A DNA stretch of 64,000 nt from DATJGF01 sp035495315 (GTDB taxonomy: Bacteria; Verrucomicrobiota; Verrucomicrobiia; Limisphaerales; UBA8199). The DNA is taken from positions 10,611-74,610 of the forward strand of contig DATJGF010000194.1 in the NCBI GenBank assembly GCA_035495315.1, in the 5' to 3' direction. Below, in pieces: positions 34,599 to 44,180 of this stretch (the stretch's first letter is position 1; each line of letters begins with the position of its first letter). The translations under genes were made by a program, and so were the position numbers. The notes beneath the pieces were generated by a model. That model did not search any database, had not been told where the DNA came from, and saw nothing but the letters and a program-made list of their open reading frames with translations.

Positions 34599-35726
34599 CT
34601 ATAACCGCCTTCGAGTCTTGAGCGCAGTCAGCCCGATGAAGAACGTCGAGGCAATCGCCAGAAACAACATCGTCTCGAGCAGCACTGGCCAGAGGTCGCC
34701 CGCCTGGAAGAGGGTTTGCATCGCGGTAACAAAGTACCGCGCCGGAATGAGGTAGGTGACACCTCGAATTAGGGACGGCATGCTGTGAATTTCATAAATG
34801 AAACCCGAGAGAATCACCGCCGGCAGAAAAGCCGCATTCAGCGCAGCTTGTGCGGCGTTGAATTGATTCCGGGTAACGGTCGACAACAATAAACCCAAAC
34901 CCAACGCGCTGCCCAGAAAGAGCGACCCCACCAGCCAAAGGACGGGAATTGAACCGCGAAACGGCACCCCGATCAAGAACACTGCAACTCCGACGCAGAT
35001 CAGCAACGAGATAATCCCCAGAGCGTAATACGGCAAAAGCTTGCTCAGCAGTAATTCGGCTCGAGTAACTGGCGAAGCCAGCAGGGCTTCCATCGTGCCG
35101 CGCTCCCATTCACGGGCGACCACCAGCGACGTCAACAAGGCCCCAATCACCGTCATAATGATGGTGATCGAGCCGGGGATGAGGTAATTCCGGCTCTCGG
35201 CGGAAGGATTGAACCAGAAGCGAGGTTCAAGGCTTACCACAGCTTCTCGAGATTCGCCACGATCAGCGGACCGCTCTGCCAGCCAGCCTTCCCACGCGCT
35301 ACGCACATAATTTTCCACGAAGCTCGAGGTGTTGGGTTCCGAACCATCCGTGATGATCAACAACGGAGCGGCGTCGGTTGGGCGTTTGAGCTTTTCGGCA
35401 AAATCCTCCGGGATGATAATAAAGCCACGGACGCGTCCCTCGGTCATCGCCTCTCCCATCGCGGCACGGCTGTAGCCGGGTGTGATGCGAAAATAAGCGG
35501 AGCCGAGCAGACTATCTGCGAAATGCCGGGCTTCCGGGCTAGTGTCTTCCAGCACCAGGCCAACGCGCAAACCCGAGGAGTCGAGATTGATGCCATAGCC
35601 AAAAATCAAGAGCATCACCACCGGCAAAAGGAAGGCGATGATGTTGCTGCTCGGATCGCGGATTATCTGCAGCGATTCCTTTCGGCAAAGCGCCAGCAGG
35701 CGGCGAAAGAAACCCGGCAAGTTCAT
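34599..35726 (-). CDS. ABC-2 type permease, efflux operon (first permease)
   Basis: A 375-residue paralogue of the next permease. N-terminal LCRKESLQIIRDPSS, one helix (FLLPVVMLLIFGYG), a periplasmic domain, then five helices with the signature AREWERGTMEALLASPVTRAE. Its start overlaps the ATPase stop (35723) as ATGA, giving translational coupling and balanced synthesis. Confidence 0.9.
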   Translation of the reverse strand: MNLPGFFRRLLALCRKESLQIIRDPSSNIIAFLLPVVMLLIFGYGINLDSSGLRVGLVLEDTSPEARHFADSLLGSAYFRITPGYSRAAMGEAMTEGRVRGFIIIPEDFAEKLKRPTDAAPLLIITDGSEPNTSSFVENYVRSAWEGWLAERSADRGESREAVVSLEPRFWFNPSAESRNYLIPGSITIIMTVIGALLTSLVVAREWERGTMEALLASPVTRAELLLSKLLPYYALGIISLLICVGVAVFLIGVPFRGSIPVLWLVGSLFLGSALGLGLLLSTVTRNQFNAAQAALNAAFLPAVILSGFIYEIHSMPSLIRGVTYLIPARYFVTAMQTLFQAGDLWPVLLETMLFLAIASTFFIGLTALKTRRRL

Positions 35727-37471
35727 ACGACGTCATTTCGGTTTTGCTGTTCCACCAACGCCACGAAAGCATCTTCCATCGAAGGGTCCGATCTTTCCGG
35801 CGTTGCGGTTTGCTCTTTGAGTTGGTCCGGCGTGCCGGCGGCAATGATCCGGCCGCGAAAGACCAATGCAATGCGGTCACAGTACTCGGCCTCATCCATG
35901 AAGTGCGTGGTGACCATCACCGTGACGCCTTTCTCAACCAAGCCGTTGATATGCGTCCAAAACTCCCGACGCGTCACGGGGTCTACTCCCGAAGTCGGCT
36001 CGTCGAGGAATAAAATGGGCGGCTGGTGCATGACCGCGCATGCCAGCGCCAGCCGCTGTTTGAATCCCAGCGGCAACGTATCCGGCGTGCTGCTCAGGAA
36101 CGGCTTCAGTTTGAACGCCTCAATCATGCTGTTGATGGTTTGTTCCTGCTCCGTTCCCTTCAGGCCATAGGCGCCTGAAAAAAACAAAAGATTCTGGCGT
36201 ACCGTAAGATTTCCGTAGAGTGAGAACTTCTGGGCCATGTATCCGAGCTGCTGGCGCGCTTCGCTGGGGCTCTGTCTTAAATCGATTCCCATCACCCGAG
36301 CGGTGCCCGAGCTCGGCGTCAGCAGGCCGCACATCATGCGAAAAGTCGTCGACTTGCCGGCGCCGTTGGGACCAAGCAAACCGAAAATCTCACCTTGCCT
36401 GACCGCGAAGGTCACTTGGTCGGTAGCGGCAAAATCACCGAACTTCTTGGTCAAATCGACTGCTTCAACCACCGTTTCTTTTCCGGCAGGAACCCTGCTC
36501 ACTCGCTCGGCCAAGACCGATTCACCTCCGGGACCACCACCCAACACATCGATGAAAGCGTCCTCAAACCGGGGCGGCACCGACACCACGGCGGCCTCGG
36601 TTCCAGCCTGCAGGTCCCGCGGCGTTGGCGCTGACGCACCGGCGCGAAGGACAATCCGTACATTAAACCCCTGAATGACGCCATCCATTACTTCGGGCCG
36701 ACGCAGGGCGCGGGCGAGCAATTGTCGCCGGTTACCGGCGATATTGCGAATCTGAAAACAACGGCCGGCAACACGGCTGGTAAGGTCGGTGGGTTTTCCG
36801 GCGAAAAGCAGCTGACCTTCGTTGAGCAAGAGCACTTCGCCACAGAGTTCGGCCTCATCCAAATAGGCCGTGCTCCAGATGACTGTGATTCCCTGGCCGA
36901 TTAATTCATGAACCATTCGCCAAAGTTCCCGCCGTGAAATCGGGTCTACCCCCACGCCCGGTTCGTCCAACAGTAATAGCCGCGGATGTCCAAGCAGGGC
37001 GCAAGCAAGGCCGAGTTTCTGTTTCATACCGCCTGAAAGCTTTCCCGCCAGCCGCGAGGTAAAGCGCGCGAGGTCTGTAAAATCGAGCAGACGTTTAAAC
37101 ACGGCCTCACGTTCCGCCCCTAGTACGCCCCTTAAATCCGCGTGCAGTTCAAGATTCTCCTCGACTGAAAGATCTTCATAGAGCCCGAACTTCTGCGGCA
37201 TATACCCAATGAACTCTTTAAGATCCGTTTCGCTTAGTGCTGCGGCGTCTTCTTTTTCGTCCTCACGCTCACCGATCAAGAGGCGCCCCGAGCTCGGCAA
37301 CAACAGGCCACTAATCAGACGCAGCAGTGTCGTTTTTCCCGCTCCATCGGGCCCAACCAGGCCAGTTATGATCCCGCGGCGAATCGCCGCAGTCAAACTT
37401 GCCACCGCCGGCCGCGTCGCTCCGCGAAAGCTCTTTTGCACACTTTCAAGCCTCACAAGCGGATCTGGCAT
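35723..37471 (-). CDS. Double ABC ATPase of the efflux operon (YbhF type)
   Basis: A 582-residue protein with two nucleotide-binding domains. First: Walker A GPDGAGKTT near 40, signature LSGGMKQKLGLA near 146, Walker B LLLLDEP. Second (from ~340): Walker A GPNGAGKST, Walker B ILFLDEPTSGVDP; its signature is degenerate (LPLGFKQRLALA). In such asymmetric pairs only one site is usually fully catalytic. The linker (~220-335) is typical of YbhF/RbbA relatives. It powers the two ABC-2 permeases downstream. Confidence 0.9.
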   Translation of the reverse strand: MPDPLVRLESVQKSFRGATRPAVASLTAAIRRGIITGLVGPDGAGKTTLLRLISGLLLPSSGRLLIGEREDEKEDAAALSETDLKEFIGYMPQKFGLYEDLSVEENLELHADLRGVLGAEREAVFKRLLDFTDLARFTSRLAGKLSGGMKQKLGLACALLGHPRLLLLDEPGVGVDPISRRELWRMVHELIGQGITVIWSTAYLDEAELCGEVLLLNEGQLLFAGKPTDLTSRVAGRCFQIRNIAGNRRQLLARALRRPEVMDGVIQGFNVRIVLRAGASAPTPRDLQAGTEAAVVSVPPRFEDAFIDVLGGGPGGESVLAERVSRVPAGKETVVEAVDLTKKFGDFAATDQVTFAVRQGEIFGLLGPNGAGKSTTFRMMCGLLTPSSGTARVMGIDLRQSPSEARQQLGYMAQKFSLYGNLTVRQNLLFFSGAYGLKGTEQEQTINSMIEAFKLKPFLSSTPDTLPLGFKQRLALACAVMHQPPILFLDEPTSGVDPVTRREFWTHINGLVEKGVTVMVTTHFMDEAEYCDRIALVFRGRIIAAGTPDQLKEQTATPERSDPSMEDAFVALVEQQNRNDVV

Positions 37472-37512
37472 AGTTCGATGCTAACGAGAGAGATGGTCAG
37501 GCGGGGCAGCAG

Positions 37513-37620
37513 ACCCGAAGCCCGAGATCCGAAAACCGAAATTTGAAAAAGAGTGACCGCGAAGTCTTACCTGCGCCTTCGTGCTTCGGTCTTCTTTCGG
37601 GCCTCGGATTTCGGATTCCG
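37513..37620. repeat. Low-complexity palindrome (ccgaaatccgag type)
   Basis: Arms at about 37513-37545 (CCCGAAGCCCGAGATCCGAA) and 37593-37620 (CGGGCCTCGGATTTCGGATT) are imperfect inverses. It separates the HlyD gene from the ATPase gene inside the efflux operon, so it would be transcribed as an intercistronic hairpin. A smaller CCCGAA-TCC hairpin lies at 61927-61950. Confidence 0.6.
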
Positions 37621-37646
37621 TCATTGAACTTCAGCTTCACTGAATG

Positions 37647-38630
37647 TCAATCTCCTGCCTTTATCGTCACTGGCATCCCCTGCCGCAATGCTTCGTCCGG
37701 ATTGTCGACAACCACCCGAAAACGGTAAACCAATGAGGTGCGCAGTTGGGTCGTTTCGACATTTTTTGGGGTGAATTCAGCGCGCGGCGAGATATACCCA
37801 ATCTGGCCAGTATACGGTTTAGCGGGCGTGGAATCGGTATGCACGGTGACTTTCATTCCCGGGTGGATGCGTCCCAGGTCGGGTTCGCTGACATAAGCTC
37901 GAACCCAAACCGGCCGTTTGAGGGAGACGGTCAGGACCGTCGTGCCGGCCGGGAGAATGGCTCCCGGTTCCTGGGCGCGCGTCAGCACATAACCGTCAGA
38001 GGGTGCTTTGAGGATAGTATCCTCAACACGCAACTCCGCGTTGGCGAGAGTCGCCTGAGCACGAGCGATATCGGCTTTAGCCTGAGCGATATCCTCAATG
38101 CGGAAGCCGGCCTCGAGGAGATTGAGTTGTTCGCTAGCGGATTTGAGGCGAGCCTCCGCCTCGCGATAGCCAGCCTCCGAATCGTCCCGCTGCTGTATGG
38201 ATACGGCTTTGGTGCCGAGCAATTCGTCCTGGCGTTTGAAAAGACGTTCGGCATTGGCCGCGGTGGCTTCTCGTTCTCGCACCAGTGCGCGAGCCTGGGC
38301 GATTTCCTGCGGTCGATTGCCGGCCTCCAACAAGTCCAGATGGGCGCGTAACGCCGCGACCTGCGCGCGGGATTCGTCTACCTCGCGCCGATACGGCTCA
38401 TCATCGAGCCGGGCCAGGACTTGACCCGGCCTGACCTCATCTCCCTCGTCACGCAACACCTGGGTCAAACGGCCCGATACTCGGAACCCCAGGTTGACTT
38501 CGCGGATATCGACATTGCCGAACAACTGCAGGGTGCGGCTTTTGGACTCCGCCTGTTTAGTGTAGATAAACCACACGACAAATCCCGCCACAACGACCAC
38601 CGCCAGCACCACCGGAATTCGCCTTTTCAT
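37647..38630 (-). CDS. HlyD-family periplasmic adaptor (membrane fusion protein), YbhG-like
   Basis: A 327-residue protein with an N-terminal anchor (VVLAVVVVAGFVVWFIY), a lipoyl-like half ending RLDDEPYRREVDESRAQVAAL, a long coiled coil (~80-185, rich in Ala/Glu/Arg), the second half LKAPSDGYVLTRAQEPGAIL and a beta-barrel. It would link the ABC-2 exporter to an outer-membrane channel such as TolC, which is not in this window. The frame is open to 39338, but that part lies inside hom on the other strand; the ATG at 38630 begins the real protein. Confidence 0.9.
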   Translation of the reverse strand: MKRRIPVVLAVVVVAGFVVWFIYTKQAESKSRTLQLFGNVDIREVNLGFRVSGRLTQVLRDEGDEVRPGQVLARLDDEPYRREVDESRAQVAALRAHLDLLEAGNRPQEIAQARALVREREATAANAERLFKRQDELLGTKAVSIQQRDDSEAGYREAEARLKSASEQLNLLEAGFRIEDIAQAKADIARAQATLANAELRVEDTILKAPSDGYVLTRAQEPGAILPAGTTVLTVSLKRPVWVRAYVSEPDLGRIHPGMKVTVHTDSTPAKPYTGQIGYISPRAEFTPKNVETTQLRTSLVYRFRVVVDNPDEALRQGMPVTIKAGD

Positions 38631-38726
38631 TGCCCGGCGTGGTAAACGAATCGTGGAAAATGTCAAACGCGCGATTGAAAAATGCATTGTCCGGGGCACC
38701 AAACCGCGGCATGCTTTGCGCCCATT

Positions 38727-40070
38727 ATGCAGCAGGTGAACCTCGGAATGATCGGCGGCGGCACGGTAGGCAGCGGTGTCTACCATGCGCTGCAACTCAA
38801 TGGCGGGCTGATGGCCTCGCGCATTGGGATCAAGGTCGTTCTTGGCAAAGTTGCGGTAAAAGCCTTCGATGAGCCGCGACCGTATGCGATCCCCGATTCG
38901 GCGATGACGACTGATTGGGAAGCGGTGGTCAATGACCCCGAGGTCCACCTGGTCGCGGAGCTTGTCGGTGGCACTACCCTCGCCCGCACGATCATTCTGA
39001 CTGCTCTCAAGCTGGGCAAACCGGTAATTACTGCCAATAAGGCGCTCCTGTCCGCGCACGGTGAAGAATTGTTTGCTGCGACCAGGAAGTACGGGACTAA
39101 TTTGTACTATGAAGCCAGCGTCTGTGGCGGCATTCCCATCATTAAGTCGCTGCGCGAAGGATTTGTCGGCAATCGCATTACCCACCTCTACGGCATCGTC
39201 AATGGCACCTGCAATTTCATCCTCACGCGGATGAAACTTGAGCAGGCAGAGTTCGCTGATGTTTTGAAGGACGCCCAAGCCCAAGGCTATGCTGAGGCCG
39301 AACCTTCGCTCGATATCGACGGCTGGGACGCCCAGCACAAAATTGGAATCCTGGCCTCACTGGCACATGGGTTTTGGGTAAACCCCAGGGATATTCACGT
39401 CGAGGGAATCCGGGCAATTACGCGCGCGGATATAGAATTTGCCAATCAGCTCGGCTATACGATCAAGCTGCTGGGGATCATCAAACGTATCGAAGCTTCC
39501 CCATCGCCGCGAAGGTCGAAGCGCCGCAGCAACAATGGCTCTCGAGTGCAGGTTTCGGTTTATCCGACCCTGATACCGAATGCTCATGTCCTTGCCAGCG
39601 TTAATCACGTCTTCAACGCTGTGTTTGTTCGTGGCGATGTCGTCGGTGACACGCTGTTCTATGGGCGTGGCGCGGGAAAAGACGCGACCGCCAGCGCCGT
39701 GCTGAGCGATTTGGCCGATGCGGCGCTCGATTTGAAATTTGGAACAAAACACCGAGTGCCGCCTTTCGTGCCACACGAGCAGGAAGGCGCCGTGCTACCG
39801 CTCGAGCAGGTTGTGTCAAGGTACTTCGTTCGCTTGAACGTGATCGACGTGCCGGGAACACTCGCAACGATCGCGAAGATATTCGGCGATGCCGACATTG
39901 GCATTTCGTCGGTGATTCAGCCCGAGGGTCATGAAGGGACCAGTGTGCCGCTAATCTTTATGCTGCACGATGCGCCCAACGGAGCGGTGGCCCGAGCGCT
40001 GCAAAAGATTGGGGCGCTGCGGGTCGTCAAAGGCAGGCCGGTGATGATCCGGGTCGAGACTTTCGAATAA
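38727..40070 (+). CDS. hom: Homoserine dehydrogenase
   Basis: Reduces aspartate semialdehyde to homoserine for threonine and methionine synthesis. The 447-residue protein has the dinucleotide site LGMIGGGTVGSG, then NPEVHLVAELVGGT-like and VITANKALLS segments, the GIVNGTCNFILT and AEPSLDIDGWDAQHK catalytic motifs, and a C-terminal ACT domain (~360-445). Residues ~270-285 (SPSPRRSKRRSNNGS) form a basic low-complexity insert. The start at 38727 is preferred over 38682 because the Rossmann strand begins directly after it. lysC follows after 3 bp. Confidence 0.95.
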   Translation: MQQVNLGMIGGGTVGSGVYHALQLNGGLMASRIGIKVVLGKVAVKAFDEPRPYAIPDSAMTTDWEAVVNDPEVHLVAELVGGTTLARTIILTALKLGKPVITANKALLSAHGEELFAATRKYGTNLYYEASVCGGIPIIKSLREGFVGNRITHLYGIVNGTCNFILTRMKLEQAEFADVLKDAQAQGYAEAEPSLDIDGWDAQHKIGILASLAHGFWVNPRDIHVEGIRAITRADIEFANQLGYTIKLLGIIKRIEASPSPRRSKRRSNNGSRVQVSVYPTLIPNAHVLASVNHVFNAVFVRGDVVGDTLFYGRGAGKDATASAVLSDLADAALDLKFGTKHRVPPFVPHEQEGAVLPLEQVVSRYFVRLNVIDVPGTLATIAKIFGDADIGISSVIQPEGHEGTSVPLIFMLHDAPNGAVARALQKIGALRVVKGRPVMIRVETFE

Positions 40071-40073
40071 ACT

Positions 40074-41291
40074 ATGGCGTTGATAGTGCAAAAGTATGGC
40101 GGCACGTCGGTCGGAAATCCCGAGCGGATCCGGAACGTCGCCGGGCGCGTTGCCAAGTACCGCGCGCGCGGAGAACAGGTGGTGGTCGTGGTCTCGGCGA
40201 TGAGCGGCGTAACCGACAATTTAATTAAGCTCGCCAAAGAGCTGATGCCTTTGCCCAACGAACGTGAAATGGACGTTTTGCTGGCGACGGGTGAGCAAAC
40301 CACCATTGCTTTGACGGCCATAGCGTTGCATGCCCTGGGCGTGCCGGCGGTTTCATTGACCGGCGCCCAGGCGGGGATCGTCACCGATGGCGTGCACACG
40401 AAGGCCAAGATTCAGAACATCACGCCGAAAAAAATCCATGACCTGCTCAACGAGGGCAATGTCGTAATCGTTGCGGGTTTTCAAGGGCAGACCATCGAAG
40501 GACAGGTGACAACGCTCGGCCGCGGCGGCTCGGACCTGACCGCGATTGCCCTGGCCGCCGCCCTGAAATCCAACCTCTGCGAGATCTATACCGATGTCGA
40601 TGGCGTCTACACCGCCGATCCCCGAATTGTCCAAGGTGCGAAAAAACTGGAGGAAATCTCCTATGACGAAATGTTGGAACTGGCCAGTCTGGGAGCCAAA
40701 GTAATGCAATCGCGCTCGGTTGAGTTTGCCAAAAAGTTTGGAGTCGTATTTGAGGTCCGCTCCAGCCTCAATGAAGCTCGAGGAACAATTGTGAAAGAAG
40801 AAACCAAAAACATGGAAGATATTGTCGTGCGCGGTGTTTCGCTCGACAAAAACCAGGCCAAAATCACGCTGGTCCGCGTTCCCGACAAACCCGGCATCGC
40901 CGCGCGTATTTTGACGGCGATTGGCGAGGCCAACATCAACCTCGACATGATCGTCCAGAATATCAGCCATGACACCGGCGCGCCGGTCACCGATTTTTCA
41001 TTTACGGTCGATAAACCCGATCTGCTCAAAGCCCAGAAAGTAATTGACGGACTGAAGCAGGAGATCGGTTTCGCCAAAGTCATTGCCACGGATAACATCG
41101 CCAAGCTCTCGATTGTCGGGGTCGGCATGAAAAGTCACACCGGAGTGGCGGGCAAGATGTTCGAAACTCTGGCCAAGGAAGGTATTAACATCGACATGAT
41201 CTCTACCAGCGAGATTAAGATCTCGGTCGTGATTGACCTTGCGAAAGGTGAACAAGCGATGCGCGCCGTGCACCAGGCTTTTCTGGGGTAG
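40074..41291 (+). CDS. lysC: Aspartate kinase
   Basis: Phosphorylates aspartate at the head of the Lys/Thr/Met pathway. 405 residues: KYGGTSVG at 5-12, VVVSAMSGVTD, TGEQTTIAL, GRGGSDLTAIALA, YTDVDGVYTADPR, then two ACT domains from ~265 (VPDKPGIAARILTAIGEANI and VGVGMKSHTGVAGKMFETLA). The layout matches monofunctional, feedback-regulated LysC. The short gap from hom implies an operon, so the first and third steps of the pathway are made together. Confidence 0.96.
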   Translation: MALIVQKYGGTSVGNPERIRNVAGRVAKYRARGEQVVVVVSAMSGVTDNLIKLAKELMPLPNEREMDVLLATGEQTTIALTAIALHALGVPAVSLTGAQAGIVTDGVHTKAKIQNITPKKIHDLLNEGNVVIVAGFQGQTIEGQVTTLGRGGSDLTAIALAAALKSNLCEIYTDVDGVYTADPRIVQGAKKLEEISYDEMLELASLGAKVMQSRSVEFAKKFGVVFEVRSSLNEARGTIVKEETKNMEDIVVRGVSLDKNQAKITLVRVPDKPGIAARILTAIGEANINLDMIVQNISHDTGAPVTDFSFTVDKPDLLKAQKVIDGLKQEIGFAKVIATDNIAKLSIVGVGMKSHTGVAGKMFETLAKEGINIDMISTSEIKISVVIDLAKGEQAMRAVHQAFLG

Positions 41292-41300
41292 TTACGCGTT

Positions 41301-41359
41301 GGTAGTGTCCGCCTCGCCGAGGCGGCCAGCAATGGCGGTTTCGGCGAAACCGCCCTACC
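41301..41359. repeat. Short GC-rich double hairpin related to the 118-bp element
   Basis: Begins GGTAGTGTCCGCCTCGCCGA-GGCGG and ends GGCGAAACCGCCCTACC. This is the same plan as the core of the 24131 and 62517 elements (GGTAGGG, GCTCGCCGAGCGG, GGCGAGCCGTCCCTACC), but without the TCTCATAAAT ends. It lies 9 bp after the lysC stop and could also help terminate or stabilise that transcript. Confidence 0.6.
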
Positions 41360-41430
41360 GGCCTGAGGCCATACAAACACCGACCAAGGTTCAACCCTCG
41401 CGTTGATAAGCAAACGCCGAGATTTTTCGA

Positions 41431-43146
41431 TCAATCCTCTGGTAATGGTTGGCCCTTTGTCTCCGGAGCCCAGGCCAGTGCGATAATGCCGACCAGGTAA
41501 ATTGAGCACATCATGATCGCCACCAGGCGAAACGGCATCAACGTGCTCAACCAGCCCAACAAAAAGGGGAACGGGGCCGCGGCGTAACGCACCGTGTTAT
41601 AACAGAACCCGACACCCGTCCCGCGGAGCCGGGTGGGAAAGATCTCAGGAAAATAGATTGAGTAACCTGCAAAAACCGAGAGGGTGGCGAAGCCCATCAG
41701 CGGCAGCATCCAGTAGACGTCGCTAGCTGTCCTTAAAAAATAAAACACAAACGAAACCACAACCAGGCAAAGCAGGAACGCGCTGAGGAACGCCTGGCGA
41801 CGACTGAATCTGGCGGCAGCGAAAGTAAACGCAAACATGCCCAGCAAAGAGCCGACATCCTGCAGCAGTGTGCCGCGACTGCGCATTTTATCGACGACCT
41901 TCTGTTGTTCCTGAATCATTGCGGGGAAGGTTTGCTCGATCAGTTGACGATTAAGCAATGAGACATCTTTTGCTTGCGCTTTCTTCTCCACCAATATCAC
42001 CAGATTTTGGGTCGATTTCTTCAAAGTCACGAGCGGAAACACCTGCCCCTGATACAAGCTCGGACCTGCGATCAACCGATTCAGATCCGTCGCGAGGCCG
42101 GCAATGAGCTCGCCCATCGCGGAAGGTTCTGCCTTATCGATTTGCGCAACGACACCGGGTGAAAGCCTTTGTTTCAAATAATCGACGGACGGGGTCCTCG
42201 CTTGCTTTAAGGTCGAAACGAGGGCATCCGGTTGAAGGATCTCCCCAGCTTGCAGCGGCCGATTTCTAAATGCAGTCGTGATCAGTTCGGGCGAAAAAAA
42301 CGCAATGCCCCACAAACCCACCATGCCGGCTATCCCCAGGCAAATCCCCACCAACAGGTTCTTGCGCCAGCGCGGGTGACGGAAAAGATCGGCCAGGCTG
42401 CCAACCGACTTGTTGCCTTGTGCAGCAGCAGCGGCAGCTTTCGCGTTTTTCCACGCGGCGGGTTCCTTTAAAATCAGGATCATCGGCACCACCATGACTG
42501 CGGGGCAGACGCTGACAAATGCCAAAACTTGCCAGCCACTGTAGTGACCCCAGAAATTCTCCTGCCCGGGGATAATCTTCAGGCTGAGCGCCGAAGCGAG
42601 CATATTGCCGAGGGCCGAAAAGGCTTGCATCGAACCCAGCGCCAGAGTGCGGAAGCGCCGAGGAACACTTTCTGCCACCAACGTAGTCGCGGCGCCAAAC
42701 ATGCCGCCCACCCCCAGTCCAAACAGAAATCTCCAAACTAGAAATTCAGTGGAGTTGTGGGCGAACCCCGATAATCCAGAAAACAGCGTGTAAGCCAGCA
42801 ACGTACTGACCATCGCCTTGACACGGCCGCAGCGGTCGCTCAAGAGGCCGAAGATTATTCCGCCTGTTGCCCAACCAACCATCAGCAAAAACGTCGCCGC
42901 ACCACCCCACCGCCGCACCGCATCGTCACTGGCACTCGCCCCAAGCAGCTCTCGCAACGCCGGCTCGCGCGAGAGCACGAAGATTCTTTGTCCCGTGCAG
43001 TCAAACATCCAGCCGCCGGCCGCTAAGAGCACCACCAGCCAATGATAAATGTTGATCGGCTCAACCTCACCAGGCCCGGTCGCGCCTGTAATTGGAGAAC
43101 TTTCGCCCGCGACCTTCATCGCCGAAGAGGATTGCATCGCAGCCAT
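41431..43146 (-). CDS. MFS transporter with enlarged central region
   Basis: A 571-residue major facilitator with 12 predicted helices. GGIIFGLLSDRCGRVKAMV is the A-motif between helices 2 and 3; RFLFGLGVGGMFGAATTLVAESVPRRFR and FPTRLRGTGVGFCYN are typical of the sugar/aromatic-acid porters. After about residue 285 there is an insertion of ~130 mostly hydrophilic residues (to ~425) with a predicted helical pair, which ordinary ~430-residue members lack. The substrate cannot be assigned. The ATG at 43146 was chosen over the TTG at 43155. Confidence 0.85.
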   Translation of the reverse strand: MAAMQSSSAMKVAGESSPITGATGPGEVEPINIYHWLVVLLAAGGWMFDCTGQRIFVLSREPALRELLGASASDDAVRRWGGAATFLLMVGWATGGIIFGLLSDRCGRVKAMVSTLLAYTLFSGLSGFAHNSTEFLVWRFLFGLGVGGMFGAATTLVAESVPRRFRTLALGSMQAFSALGNMLASALSLKIIPGQENFWGHYSGWQVLAFVSVCPAVMVVPMILILKEPAAWKNAKAAAAAAQGNKSVGSLADLFRHPRWRKNLLVGICLGIAGMVGLWGIAFFSPELITTAFRNRPLQAGEILQPDALVSTLKQARTPSVDYLKQRLSPGVVAQIDKAEPSAMGELIAGLATDLNRLIAGPSLYQGQVFPLVTLKKSTQNLVILVEKKAQAKDVSLLNRQLIEQTFPAMIQEQQKVVDKMRSRGTLLQDVGSLLGMFAFTFAAARFSRRQAFLSAFLLCLVVVSFVFYFLRTASDVYWMLPLMGFATLSVFAGYSIYFPEIFPTRLRGTGVGFCYNTVRYAAAPFPFLLGWLSTLMPFRLVAIMMCSIYLVGIIALAWAPETKGQPLPED

Positions 43147-43190
43147 ACTCCCCAAGGGAGTAGAGCGCTGTCAAGCCATTGGCCTCTTCT

Positions 43191-43355
43191 CCAGCGATCT
43201 AGGGTGCGATTAAAAGTGGGCGGTGCGACAAACTCGTGAACAGGGTTCGATCCACCGAGGACCCGGTACACCTCCATAAACGGAGGTGTTAATGAGATGA
43301 AGCAACGGGGAGCAAAAGCGCATTCGCATCCACTTTTAATCGTGCCCAGCGATCT
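43191..43355. mobile_element. Possible MITE-like element with inverted ends and flanking direct repeats
   Basis: Inverted ends GGGTGCGATTAAAAGTGG (43202-43219) and CCACTTTTAATCGTGCCC (43330-43347) match at 16 of 18 positions. Outside them the 10-bp sequence CCAGCGATCT occurs on both sides (43191-43200 and 43346-43355), like a target-site duplication. Inside is an 8-bp perfect stem, ACACCTCC / GGAGGTGT (43268-43289). No transposase is encoded, so it would be non-autonomous. It lies upstream of both the MFS gene and the receiver gene. Confidence 0.5.
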
Positions 43356-43645
43356 CCGGCCTCTGTTCTCTGCCCTCTGCTGGGGTCCGCCTCTCCTAGG
43401 TCAAACCAAACTCCACTGCACGCGGCGCGAGACGTCCTCCCCTTTCAAACAGGCGAGCTCCTGCGAGGAACCTTTCTTTGCCCAACATTTTGCAAATCGC
43501 GGGTTTCACCCCAGAAGGGCGGAAAACACCCCGAGGCGAATTAGTTGTTGGTGGATTATAGTACGCCTGCATGCGGCAGCGGGGGATGACTGCCAGCGGA
43601 GAATATGAGTGAGTCGACAAAATTCGGTATTTGCCCCATTTAGGC

Positions 43646-44107
43646 ATGCACCCCTATGGCACGATCCTGGTAGTGGAGGATGATCCAAACGATTATTCGC
43701 TCGTGGAGCTCGCCTGCCGGCGTGCCGACATTCACATGCCCTTGGTCCGCGTTGATGACGGAGTACAAGCCCGCGAGTATCTCTCCAGTGAAGGTGCATT
43801 TGCCGATCGCGGGCGCTTTCCAATTCCGAAGATTATCCTCGCAGATCTTAAAATGCCTCGCATGAGCGGATTGGAACTGCTCGCCTGGTTACGTTCGCAG
43901 CCGACGCTTAAATGTATCCCTTTTGTTGTTCTCTCCGCTTCCGCCCAGGAGAACGATATTGCTGCAGCCTACGAATTGGGCGCCAATTCTTATCTGGTCA
44001 AGCCAATGAAGCTCGATGATCTGACGTCACTGCTGCGCCAATTCAAGATCTACTGGTTGGAACTCAACCGGTACCCCGACGGCCGTCCTAAAGTCCCGCA
44101 AACATGA
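43646..44107 (+). CDS. Rcp1-like single-domain response regulator
   Basis: A 153-residue stand-alone receiver. Acidic pair VVEDDPND near the N terminus, phospho-acceptor Asp67 in IILADLKMP, Ser/Thr in VVLSAS and Lys in YLVKPM. The 10-residue longer alpha4 region and Rcp1-type wording (PNDYSLVELACRRA) place it with CheY-like receivers that partner phytochrome-type or hybrid kinases. It has no output domain, so it probably acts by protein contact. It is convergent with the next receiver gene. Confidence 0.88.
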   Translation: MHPYGTILVVEDDPNDYSLVELACRRADIHMPLVRVDDGVQAREYLSSEGAFADRGRFPIPKIILADLKMPRMSGLELLAWLRSQPTLKCIPFVVLSASAQENDIAAAYELGANSYLVKPMKLDDLTSLLRQFKIYWLELNRYPDGRPKVPQT

Positions 44108-44180
44108 ACACAACTCGGCAGCTGGCCAAAGCTCTGAGCTGCGTCCGATGGAAACGCAGGGCGGTCCCGGCCGCGATAAT

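Noticed and set aside
38631..39338. N-terminal extension of the HlyD frame
   Set aside because: Overlaps hom on the other strand; the anchor helix begins at 38630.
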